From Zygnema cylindricum (taxonomy: Eukaryota > Streptophyta > Zygnematophyceae > Zygnematales > Zygnemataceae), in assembly GCA_037447655.1 (NCBI GenBank), contig JBBHKE010000339.1, forward strand, positions 62,001 to 126,000: a stretch of 64,000 bases of DNA. The letters are read 5' to 3'. Both the position numbers and the translations under genes were made by a program. Below are positions 55,355-64,000 of this stretch, one piece after another. Each line of letters starts with the position of its first letter. The stretch's first letter is position 1. The notes under the pieces were generated by a model. It did not search any database, had not been told where the DNA came from, and saw only the letters and a list, made by a program, of their open reading frames with translations.

Positions 55355-55903
55355 CTTTCCCTGAAATCAGGTCGCGAGGTGACGGGCTGGATTCTCTTGC
55401 CCGGGGGTCGAAAAAAAGAAAACGCCAAAATGCGTTCACATGACGACAATTATGAAGTACATTCAATGTATCGACTTGAAGTTTGCTGTACTTTTTAAAG
55501 AATTGATTTCTTTGTACGGCTATAATATTTCTCGTACGGAACTGCGTTTTGGGGGAAAACGACAGATTAAAGTCGATACTTTAATACATGGGGACGTACC
55601 CTAATTATATGAATTACAGAATTAGTATTTTTTTGTCGGTTACATTTTGCGGCGTCTACCTTTAAGTCACGGAACGAAAATCACGTCTTACGTGGCGTAT
55701 CAGACAATTTTGTCTTTTTCGCTAAAATTACATATTATATAGAAATATAAAATATTAAATTTAAAAAAATACTATATATCGCGATAGATATCGCGATGGT
55801 TTATGTTAGTCTTGGTACGATATATCGAGAATTCTGCTTGATCGATACTCGATATATCGAGTATTGAAATCATCGCGATATGAATTTACCCGATACCCAA
55901 CAC

Positions 55904-56106
55904 TACACCGTGAATCGTTATTAGCCTTATGTACGCTATATCGGCACCCCAAAATTTTGACATCGATACCTTAAATATAATAAATTACACTATTTAAGGA
56001 CATGGACCATAATCTGCCACGTCTCCTGAAACTAAATTAGAATGAATGACGCTAATTTTTTCTTTACACTAATAATTTCTATACGCTAATAACGATTCAA
56101 GGTGTA
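55904..56106. mobile_element. MITE copy 4 (203 bp)
   Basis: Same length and internal sequence as copy 3, with ends TACACCGTGAATCGTTATTA / TACACCTTGAATCGTTATTA. It shares its left TA with the right end of inverted-repeat element 2 (cccaacacTA), the same junction as seen for copy 1 at 47617. Confidence 0.9.
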
Positions 56107-57435
56107 GTAATTGGTAATCATGGAGAACGAAAATTATATTCTGGGTTTTCACTGAATAATTTATTTGACTGGAGAGCTTCCACGGCGACTCCAAACTGTG
56201 AAAAGCGGCAAGAGTCACCCTACCGCGCTATCTTAGTGGCTGCCGACTTGCAATCTCCCACGTGGCTCAATGCATCCAAACTTCCGAAATACCCGTGCTG
56301 CTAAAGTCAGCTGGTTCGGAGTAAGCGCAGAGTTACCCGTATCAAAATGTTGCCACTGATCCAGGAATCAGCCAATTAGGAGTTCAGAACAGTACAGTAC
56401 AGTACAGGTCGTTTTTGTACTTCGGCACCGTAATGGACAACGTATCACTATTGTATCCGACAAGCTTTTAGTATTATGCTTCACGAGCTTCTCTTATTTC
56501 GTTCTTGAACAAGGATGATCAAGAAAGCGAGGATGATGGTATCGCGTTTGAGATTCTCGTGTCAAAGAGACCATCATGAAGTTTAAATTGTTAAACTGAC
56601 AGAGATTGTACTATTGTAAGACACACATTTTTCTGCCCCAGAGGGCTCTTGCTTCTTTAAAGTTGTTTTGTGTTTGTTTTATCTTCTTGAATCGCTGCTT
56701 CCTCAGCTGCAACATTTTATGATTTTTTTATCACATTGAGCATATCGATTTCAAGTTTCGAAATTTAGTGGAAAACCCATTTAGACCGAGCTCGAGTTGT
56801 TTTATGACTCGAGCTGGCTGGCTTATTTCTTTCGTTTTTACTTTTTGGGCTTTAGGGATTGCAAGGGAGAAGCATCGGAAGTCCTTCAGTGGCCACAGAC
56901 ATGGCTGGCCTCCGGGAAAAAGGAGTTTTAAACAGCTTGGTGGCCTCCAATGTATGTTCTTGGTTCCTTTGTTTCCCTCTTGTTTTCCTCTTGTTTCCTT
57001 CTTGTTTTCCTCCATCGCTTTGCAGTTTCCATTACTGCAAAGACTGTGACGGCTTTAATCCAAACAGTGTAGCAACAGTTTAGTTTCCAGGACCGGGTGC
57101 TTTGTCTTTAGAGAGACATGTTTACAGCTGGCATGTGTGATATTCAGCCAAATTTATAGAGTCAAGACTTGGTGGTGGAGGACTCGGAGGAGGCAGTGGA
57201 GGAGGTGAAGTATTAGGTGATTTTGGCGGAGGTGGAGACGGGCTAGGTGGAGGGGGAGGAGAAGGAGAGATGGCAGATTTTTGTCTTATTCATCATTTTG
57301 AATGTGCAGTTGCGGGTTGCATTTTTATCCAACGAAGTGAGACATTCTTCATGACAGTAAATTTCTTTAGTCATTTGCAGGCAGTCATATAAGAGGTACG
57401 AGAGCCTATCGACCCTTGATCTTGCCTTCTGAACC
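56107..57435. other. Upstream region of the CSLC-like gene
   Basis: No recognised gene. Less AT-rich than the repeats to the left. A proline-coding, G-rich tract (ggtggaggagg repeats) is at 57170-57265. ORFs at 56731-57083 overlap on both strands without domains. The promoter and 5' untranslated exons of the downstream gene probably lie here but cannot be placed from sequence. Confidence 0.4.
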
Positions 57436-57720
57436 ATGTTTTGTGAAGTTTTTTTGCAGTTGGGCGAGGTTGAAAATTTGCATCCACGCGATGAAGAGGC
57501 AGGAGAAGAGCCAGAAGAGAACTTGTTGAAGCCACGGACTTTTTTGGCTCGTTCCATCTGTGCTCAGTCCCAGTTCTGGTATTCCCTCATTGTGGTTAGT
57601 GCACAGAACGCCTTGAAATGTGCTGTGTTCCGAGCTTCTGTAACACTGCCGTCTTTCCTTCCTATTCTAGCAGTCTTTTTGTTTGCTTTACTTATGGCTG
57701 AAACTATTTGGATTTTTGAA
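57436..57720 (+). CDS. Possible first coding exon of the CSLC-like gene
   Basis: An ATG at 57436 opens 95 codons ending in GAA at 57720, where a gtgtaag donor follows in phase 0, matching the phase 0 acceptor at 58046. The translation is acidic first (EEAGEEPEENLLKPRTF), then has a hydrophobic helix LPILAVFLFALLMAETIW, in the place where plant CSLC proteins have their first membrane helix. There is no sequence proof that it is joined; an overlapping minus-strand frame exists. Confidence 0.4.
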
Positions 57721-60700
57721 GTGTAAGGCAAAAAGACAGCCACCCGTCGGTGTATCTAACCTTTTTGGACTGGAATCATACTCCACAACATTCTCTGCTT
57801 CACATTCATCTCAAAACACTGAAACACAAAATATTTTATCCACTTAAATAACTAATTTCTGCTGTTAACGGCTCCTGCATTTGGTGTTCATCCACATTAT
57901 AATGCTGCTAAAGCACAAGGAAACGGCATTGTAATTTTCCAACCGAAACCGAATGTCAACCTTTTAACCTTTCACTGGCTTTTTCAAGCATTCCAACATA
58001 GGGCATATTCTTGCAAGTGATTGCTGTTTTCTGGTCACATGTGCAGGCCGTCATTTTGCTTTGTTCTTTATGGGCTCTCCATTCACACGGCAACACATTC
58101 GTGCTTCTTTTATCAAGTGGATGGCAACCGCCATATGACCCATGGGACATGGAACCGCAATGGAGTATTCTGGAATCTTGGTGGGCTGGTTATTTGTTGG
58201 AGTATATTGGACCACCACTCTTTTTCATCACTCACACCATCCTGGATCCCCTCTGTTTTATAGCTGGGCTTGAGATACTCTTCCTCACTCTCTCTGGTCT
58301 TTTTTTGTACCGCTGTGGCCAACAGTGGCTCCCAGAGAACACACGGTGGAAAGCCACTCCTCTTCCAAAGGATATACCAACAGTTGTAGATCGTAGTATT
58401 TATCCCAAGGTGGTAGTGCAACTGCCAATGCACAATGAGCAGCAGGTGTAGTCCCACTACCTTCCACTTAGAGAGATGAATGAGAGGATGGGAGGAGGGG
58501 AGGATGGGAGGATGGAAAGATGGAGGATGGGACAGTGGGAGGATCGGAGGATGAGAGGATGAGGATGAGAGAGGAAAAACTGCATTTCTTGCTGGTAATT
58601 TTATCGCTGTGTGGTTGTTAGAAATGATGTAAGCATTATGCCATGCAGTTTTTTCATCGAACTGTTGCAGTTTCTTATGTTTTCTTATATTTTTATAGGA
58701 CATTCTTGGGATGGGAGAAGTTTGGGCACAAGTTTTTCTACCGTTTTATTTTGTTGGTGGTTTACCCAAGAATAAATTTACGTCCTGGTGTGCAAAATTG
58801 GGTTTTTCTTCCTCAGATTGGAACTTCGTCAGTGTTATGATGCCCTGAAGATGTTTGGACAATCTATTAATGATTGTAGTTCGGTTTACTTGATTACTGT
58901 GCACAGGTTTATGCTCGAGGAATCGCAGCCTCTTGTTCTCTCATGTGGCCATCAGAGTCCCTTCTCATCCAGGTTAGTTGCATATTGTAACAGCCACCCT
59001 TACGAACTTAAAATAAAAAGGGTATAGCTGAATCAAACTTTTTTAACATTATTTAGTGACAAAAGTTAAAAAAATTGAAAAATACACATGAATCTGCTGT
59101 ATAGTTACCATATGATCCCCCCCAGTAAAAAGCTGCAAAACTTGCATTTTTCAAACAATATTGCTCGAAGTTCAAATCTCTGAAAAGTTTGTTGCCAAAA
59201 GTTCAGTCTTTAGAACGCGAAATGATACATATTGAGCTGGCTTCGAGTTAAACAGGGTGGCTGTTACGGTAAAACGCACTCATGGAAAAGGATCAGAATG
59301 GCGTTTGCCTATTTTTGGTGTACAGCCCAGTTCAGTAATTTTGTGTGTAGGCCATCAAGAGTGTCAACCTCACATCGTGTCAACAATGCACTATTGGCTC
59401 GCATAACAACGGAGGACCAGGAAATTGTTGTAGGACATTAAGTAGATATGTTGGGAAGTCATTTTTTTCGGTTTTGGAACAACAATTGAACTTTTATTGG
59501 GTGGTTTTTATCTGTTGATGAAAGTTCACTAATTTGCCTCATAGTATTGTTACCAAGGGCTGGTCTGGAAAGAAGTTGTGTCAAGCACCTAAGGTGACAC
59601 CTGATTGTGTTGAGAGATTGAAAAGGTGATAGGAAGATCACCAGATGGGAATGTAATTATCGGCATTGGTGAGGAATGATTAAAATTTGGAGGGCTTGGG
59701 GAAGTTCCCTCTTTTTTCTCTATTAACATTATGTAGAAGTCAAATATGACTCTTGAAACGTTGGGTGAAGGAGGTGATAAAAGCTGAAGTGTAGCGGGTG
59801 AAGATGGCATGCCAGCTGGTGTTAATGTGCCTTGTAAAATGCTCTACACACGTTTTTATTGTCATTTCAGTAAAAGGTTAGGTTTTCCAAATTTTAGAGA
59901 CTGCAAGACTTAAACTCGAAAGTTGTGCTTTCTGAAACAATGTTGTACTTGTGAAGGTTGTACTTTTTTAGCATAACGATATTGTTGAACGGTCTATTCC
60001 TTGCTGTGCTCATTTCTTTCCTCAGAAAGTTTTATGTTCCCACCTATCGAAAATGAATAAAGGCTCAAATTTAGGTTGTGTTTGCCATCAAGTAGTTTGC
60101 TTTACTTTTAACTTAGTCTTGGGATTCTATATCATATTAAACAGAGAAGCTCCTAATCATGTAGATGTCTGTAATAGAAGTGGTGATTCAAAGGCCACCC
60201 CTGTATTTTATTCCATTTTGTCATTGATTCACTTAAAAACTCTCATTTCACGTAATTTAATAATCAATGTTGGTGACTTGAAAGTGGAGCCATCGATGTT
60301 TGCTACTCACGGATTCCCTTCATATTAATGTGAAACTTTCAGAAAGTTTAAAAAATGTGAATAAATGTGGACTTCACATGTCTATTTAAGCACTTATATA
60401 GCGTACATTTGGGTCTTACTACTTTCCTGTCATTCTATTTGTCCGCCCATCATTACTTCAGGGTTTGATGATAAGGAGCAATTCTCAAATATACTAAAGA
60501 AAGACAAAGCTTTAAGTTCCGGGTAATATTGGTTGGTACCTATTTAGTGCGCAAATCCGTAAAAAGTAGGAAATGAAATGACAATGTAATGTGAGAGTTT
60601 GTGGATTTCAGAACAGGAGAATCCTATGGATCTTTGGTTAAAATTTTATCAGTTGTCTTATTGACAAACTGTAGATGTGAAGATGTTGAAGGAACCCCAA

Positions 60701-63263
60701 TCCAGCATCAATCGATTGTCAATTAGATAATTAATCTATTGCTCAACGATTTGTATCTTTTTTTTTTTCGTTTGTTTGTGGAAGGTGTTAGATGATAGTA
60801 CGATTTCAGAAGTCTCGGAGGGCATGAAAAGGAATGTCGACTATTGGCGTTCGAAAGGGGTGAATGTAACGTACAAAAAACGGTCCGAGAGGAAAGGTTT
60901 TAAGGCGGGGAATTTGCGCGAAGGATTGGAGGAAGAGTATATAAAGGGGTATGAGTTTGTCGCGGTTTTCGATGCTGATTTTCAGCCAGCTCCGGATTGG
61001 CTCCTGAAGACAGTTCATTACTTGAAGGTATATTTTTAGTGTTATGTCTTTCTTTGTTCATTAGTTGAAGGTATATTCTTAGTTAATGACTTTCTTTGTT
61101 CATTACCTGAAGGTGTATTCTTAGTTAACGTCTTTCTTGTTGGTAGATTTTTAGTTAATGTCTTTCTTTGAGTAAAATAAATTGAGAAAGTTGTCTGGTT
61201 GTATGCATGTGAAGATACTTGAAGTATGATATGCAGCGTGTTTTCATTTCTCTCTCTCTCCTTTTATTTTCGTTTTTTTTGTCTCCTTTTTCAAACTGGA
61301 TCTTTTGGGCTGATGTGATTCTATTTGTGCTCATTATCTAACATTCAAAAAGTAGTTTTTAATAAACCATCTTTTTGGGTGGAACCAGGAGCATAAGGAG
61401 CTCGCACTCGTGCAAACGAGGTGAGTCTATTGATGATTCTGTTTTTTTCTTCCTTTCAATTAGTTTGAGGGTTGCATCACGTTGCCATCTCGTTTCGGTC
61501 CCATCCAATCCAAAAGACTTTCCTTTGTTCTGATGAAGCCCTTATTTTCATTTTAATAATGACTAATTTGTTTTTAGGGGGTGAGGGAGGGACAATATTT
61601 TCCAGATGGACCTTCCTGAATTCGCAAGAATGTGACTTAACCCGGTACCAGGAAGTGGAGTTAAAGTGGCATTTTCTGACAGAACAGCTGACAGGATCGT
61701 ACTTCCACAACTTTTTCGGTTTTAACGGTATAGCAGCAAATCAAATTAACCATCAAATCGTTTTTTCTTTCTTTTACCTTCTCTGCCTGCAAAGATTCCG
61801 TTCCTTTTCTGCGTTTTCTCTCTTAAAAAACTATTCTACTTTGTTGTTCTGAAATCTGTTTATTTTAGAACGGTCTTCTGTGTTTTTCTGCTATCTCTTC
61901 CACAGGTAATTTCTTGGTTTTTCCAGGTAAAAGGAGGAGGGGGAGGGAGGGAGAGGTTTTTTTTCTACAGGCACTGCAGGTCTTTGGCGACTTAAAGCCA
62001 TAATGGAGGCGGGAAATTGGAGGGACGATACGACTGTGGAGGACATGGATATGGCCTTTTGCACCACAATGCTAGGATGGCAATTCTTATTTTTGCCACA
62101 TGTCACGGTACAATTTTGTGATCCTTTTGCAGTAATGGGTTTGGTTTTACCCCGAACACTTAATGTTAATGACTTAGTTAAAACTTAGTTGACGACTTAG
62201 TTAATACTGTGTAATGGCTTCTTTCATTTGAGGAGGTGGAGAAAGATAGACAGCTTCTCCTCCCCTTCTGTCTCTTTGTCCCGTAAACCTTTTTTTTGGG
62301 TATTTAGTCCTCACTCTTCATTCCAAGGCTCATTTAATTTCTTATCTGACCATATGTTTTAGTCTGGTCTCTCCAGAGGTTCTTAAAAGACCTAATTTGG
62401 CGATTTTTATTTTTTTTATTTACTTTGAGGGCCAGCTTAGTTTTTGATATATTCTTTTGAAAATACTCCCAATAAAAATGATACGAAGTACTTCTGATGA
62501 AAAGCCATTGTCACGTAGCTGCCGCTTTGAATCGGAAAATGTTGTTTGGGATGTGAGCTCTTCCTGGATGGTTTTGAGAGAATTTTACAAATCAGGATTG
62601 AACAAGAAAAGAAGGAAAACCTACTGTTCATCTTTGTTTGACTTTCTTTCTTGCCATGTTTCTTAGTTTGTTTACCTCCTTCCTGTTCCTGTGGTGCAGT
62701 GCCCCAGTGAGCTCCCTGCCACATGTGAGGCGTACCGCAAGCAGCAGCAGCGCTGGAGCAGCGGCCCCGTCGACCTCGCTAAGAAGAGAATAGGACAAAT
62801 ATGGGCAGCAAAGGTCAGGCCTTCCTCCTCTCCAAATCCTTTCTTTAAATTCTTTCTCGCAATACTTTCAGCAAAGAAGAGAACAGGAAAAATGTGGGCA
62901 GAGAAGGTCAGGCTGCCTCCTCTCCAAATCCTGTCTGTGAAAACAAGATTGCAAGAACTTTAAGGAGAAATTTGTTTCTCTTCTTAGTAAGGTGTGCTTC
63001 TGTCAGGTTCTTGTTACCTTACTCTTTTGTTTTGGGTTGGTGTGGAATCTTGACCAGGGTATGCCTTTCTGGCATAAGCTGTATGTTGTAATTGTATTCA
63101 TCGGTCTGAGGAAGGCATTGCGCTCCATAGTCATCTTCCTCAGTGTGGGAGTTGTCTTCCCTCTTGTCCTTCTCTTTCCGGAATCTCTTATCGAGTTTCC
63201 TCCCTATGGTCTGATCTTTCATGTCGTCGTCTACAATCTCTGTCTCTTCATCTTTTCGCCCGA
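57436..63263 (+). CDS. CSLC/CSLK-like family-2 glycosyltransferase gene (partial, intron-rich)
   Basis: Seven exons join in consistent phases to a cellulose-synthase-like protein of the A/C/K group; an eighth 5' exon is possible. These are Golgi membrane enzymes that build beta-linked backbones (glucan for CSLC, mannan for CSLA) from nucleotide sugars. All four catalytic signatures are present: first Asp in VLDDST, DxD in FDADFQP, TED-type in TTVEDMD, and QxxRW as QQQRW. FFGFNGTAGLWR, YEFVAVFDADF and ELP-YRKQQ favour CSLC over CSLA. Membrane helices flank the catalytic part (exons at 58047 and 63058). Exons are 32-399 bp and introns up to 1.8 kb. The 3' end lies beyond 64000. The subfamily is an inference; in algae, CSLA and CSLC are often represented by a single ancestral gene. 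Confidence 0.88.
58047..58445 (+). CDS. CSLC-like exon: membrane helices and start of the catalytic domain
   Basis: Acceptor gtgcag before 58047 and donor gtgtag after 58445, phase 0. It encodes a hydrophobic helix (AVILLCSLWALHSHG), a tryptophan-rich luminal part (PPYDPWDMEPQWSILESWWA), a second helix (IAGLEILFLTLSGLFLYRCG), and the start of the GT2 fold at YPKVVVQLPMHNEQQ, equivalent to YPMVLVQIPMCNE in CSLC. Confidence 0.88.
58462..58580 (+). repeat. Intronic (ggatgggagga)n repeat
   Basis: About twelve imperfect units of gaggatg / gggaggatg type in the intron 17 bp past the splice donor. Purine-only on this strand for most of its length. Confidence 0.85.
58907..58972 (+). CDS. CSLC-like exon: 22 codons
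   Basis: Acceptor gcacag and donor gttagt, phase 0. It reads VYARGIAASCSLMWPSESLL, aligning with VYQQSIGAVCMLDWPRERML of plant CSLC without a gap, so the small exon is real although only 66 bp. Confidence 0.9.
60785..61027 (+). CDS. CSLC-like exon: nucleotide-sugar binding Asp and DxD
   Basis: Acceptor tggaag and donor gtatat, phase 0, 81 codons. Begins VLDDST (first catalytic-site Asp), then KGVNVTYKKRSERKGFKAGN, YEFVAVFDADFQPAPDW with the metal-binding DAD, and ends KTVHYLK. Base composition is higher in G+C than in the introns around it. Confidence 0.92.
61015..61172 (+). repeat. Tandem repeat copying the exon end and splice donor
   Basis: About 3.5 units of ~45 bp: cattacttgaaggtatatttttagtg.., cattagttgaaggtatattcttagtt.., cattacctgaaggtgtattcttagtt.., and a partial ttggtagatttttagtt.. 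The first unit contains the real exon end; units two and three repeat the donor (TTGAAG|GTATAT, CTGAAG|GTGTAT). Confidence 0.85.
61389..61420 (+). CDS. CSLC-like micro-exon (32 bp)
   Basis: Acceptor aaccag, donor gtgagt. It encodes EHKELALVQT plus the first two bases of Arg, aligning with NEELALVQTR of CSLC. The codon is completed by the A at 61606. Confidence 0.88.
61606..61727 (+). CDS. CSLC-like exon: RW..FFGFNG segment
   Basis: Acceptor tttccag, donor gtatag. Reads (R)WTFLNSQECDLTRYQEVEL, KWHFLTEQLTGSYFHNFFGF, then N and the first base of Gly. Matches RWAFVNKDENLLTR..FFGFNG of CSLC. Confidence 0.9.
61971..62107 (+). CDS. CSLC-like exon: TTVEDMD catalytic base
   Basis: Acceptor tctacag, donor gtacaa. 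Completes Gly, then TAGLWRLKAIMEAGNWRDDT, TVEDMDMAFCTTMLGWQFLF, ending HVT in phase 0. ED is the catalytic acid/base pair of GT2 polysaccharide synthases. Confidence 0.92.
62700..62813 (+). CDS. CSLC-like exon: QxxRW motif
   Basis: Acceptor ggtgcag, donor gtcagg. Reads CPSELPATCEAYRKQQQRWS, SGPVDLAKKRIGQIWAAK, with QQQRW binding the growing glycan end. 38 codons in phase 0. Confidence 0.92.
62767..62945 (+). repeat. Tandem duplication of an exon end
   Basis: The last ~40 bp of the exon and ~30 bp of intron (gctaagaagagaatagga..gtcaggccttcctcctctccaaatcc) recur at 62871-62940 (gcaaagaagagaacagga..gtcaggctgcctcctctccaaatcc). The second copy still encodes AKKRTGKMWAEK, has an AG before it and a GT after it, but as a 35-bp exon it would shift the frame. 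Confidence 0.88.
63058..63263 (+). CDS. CSLC-like exon: C-terminal membrane helices
   Basis: Acceptor gaccag, donor gtaagt. Reads GMPFWHKLYVVIVFIGLRKA, then helices IVIFLSVGVVFPLVLLFPES and YGLIFHVVVYNLCLFIFSPE, ending after two bases of a codon. It aligns with the WKKANLIFLFFLLRK..LPLTMFFPEA part of CSLC. The remainder of the protein should be right of 64000. Confidence 0.88.
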
Positions 63264-64000
63264 GTAAGTATCACATTTTTTCTGCAAATGTTAAAACTTG
63301 CCAGTTTTTTTGCTATTTGTGTTGTTGTCAGTTTATGTGTTTCATAATCAAAGAAGCAGTAGAATTTTCACATGTGAATAGTATGGGAGTACATTGCCTG
63401 CGCTTCTTTTCTCGCTTTAGGACCAGGTGGCAAGAGTGTTACTTAATCAGAAAGTTGTCACTTTCATAATTGCACGAACCCTATCCTGTTTATTAAATTC
63501 AGAAAACGTCGTCCTCTACTAATTTTTGCGTAATGCTTGAATATATTGCCTTTTCTTGCCATGTTGAAGGAGAGTATTGGAGAGTTCCCTTTTTTTTGTT
63601 TTCTTTTGTCCATTGTCGAGTACATGTAGTGTGTTCTTCCTTTTATTGTGAGTAAATTTGTTTCGTTTTGGCTCCGGCCACAGTCATTACCATTTGATTG
63701 AGAGTCTTAAAGTGCGAAGTTCTGGCATATTGTGTTTTTAATTCAAATTTTACTAGGTTAATGCCCATTTTACTCAGTTTTATTTGAATTAAAAACGGAT
63801 TATACATTCCTCAATTTCTGCACAATGAAACTAACACGGTTTGCACTAGTGCGAATCTGAGGATCGCCGCAACATTCGGTAATTCTAATCAAACCAAATC
63901 CGTACCAAAAAGTCAGAATAGACAAAAAAAGTCATAAACTCTCTTGCAATGCGATTCTCTAAATATATGTGCATTTGGATGGTCTTGAATGAATCTCCAC
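63264..64000 (+). other. Intron of the CSLC-like gene (continues past the window)
   Basis: No reading that matches the next CSLC segment (LLFENTMS-type) is found in any frame to 64000. AT-rich. A pair of short inverted copies (gtttttaattcaaat.. at about 63735 and atttgaattaaaaac at about 63782) can form a hairpin. Confidence 0.5.

Larger units (their letters stand above)
52223..55905. mobile_element. Inverted-repeat element 2, with nested insertions
   Basis: Left end TAGTGTTGGGTATCGAGGAC at 52223, right end acccgatacccaacacta at 55905. The left block 52223-52768 matches 49596-50125 and the right block from 55609 matches 50135-50290; the 2.8 kb between them (52769-55608) is absent from element 1 and so looks like later insertions. 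Within the insertions are the inverted pair at 53457-54236, another from about 54470 to 55608, and MITE copy 3. No transposase recognised. Confidence 0.6.

Noticed and set aside
57243-57557. Minus-strand ORF of 104 codons with Ser/Cys-rich translation
   Set aside because: No domain recognised; overlaps a plus-strand frame with better splice-phase support for the CSLC-like gene.
58113-58703. Minus-strand ORF of 196 codons with serine/histidine/proline-rich repeats
   Set aside because: It is the antisense of the CSLC-like exon and of the (ggatgggagga)n repeat.

Overview
This is a eukaryotic nuclear window. It consists mostly of nested, decayed LTR retrotransposons (about 1-45.5 kb), then an AT-rich intergenic zone full of small inverted-repeat elements (about 45.5-57.4 kb), then one intron-rich host gene running off the right edge (about 57.4-64 kb). 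That gene is a family-2 glycosyltransferase of the cellulose-synthase-like A/C/K type, so the genome is from the green lineage. Two points suggest a streptophyte alga with a large genome, for example a charophyte such as Chara: Ty3/gypsy elements carrying their own cytosine DNA methyltransferase, an arrangement reported for charophytes (and separately for dinoflagellates), and a non-seed-plant version of the CSLC fold. The species is an inference.

Layout. 1-936: LTR of a copia family called here Copia-R. 1048-2639: copia RT-RNase H relic (+) with polypurine tract and 3' LTR. 4353-8925: Ty3/gypsy element Gypsy-A (-), order protease end, DNA methyltransferase, RT, RNase H, integrase. 8926-14470: Copia-R element (-) with 5' LTR, half-tRNA primer site, gag, protease, integrase, RT, RNase H and a clipped 3' LTR. 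14471-16714: second Gypsy-A copy (+), cut at RT on the left and at integrase on the right by the LTR of a third family, Gypsy-M. 16715-26752: Gypsy-M copy 1 (+); its gag is split by a small non-autonomous Copia-R derivative (20372-24712) with a clean 5-bp target duplication, and its protease is fused to a PHD-like finger. 26753-35231: Gypsy-M copy 2 (-) with gag, protease, DNA methyltransferase, RT, RNase H and integrase. 35232-45250: more copia pieces, including an almost complete Copia-D element with two ~0.78 kb LTRs. 45.5-57.4 kb: no convincing genes; at least four copies of a TA-flanked MITE family, larger elements with GTGTTGGGTATCG-type ends nested in one another, a degenerate minisatellite and an old Copia-R LTR. 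57436-63263: the CSLC-like gene, with seven well-supported exons and one possible 5' exon.

Most transposon genes are broken by stops and frameshifts. Points of most interest: (1) two divergent gypsy families carry a cytosine methyltransferase in the same place, between protease and RT; (2) Copia-R uses a primer site identical to the anticodon arm of initiator tRNA-Met, so it is probably primed by a half-tRNA; (3) a PHD-like finger lies at the pol C-terminus of the methyltransferase-carrying family; (4) the host gene has local tandem duplications that copy its own splice donors.
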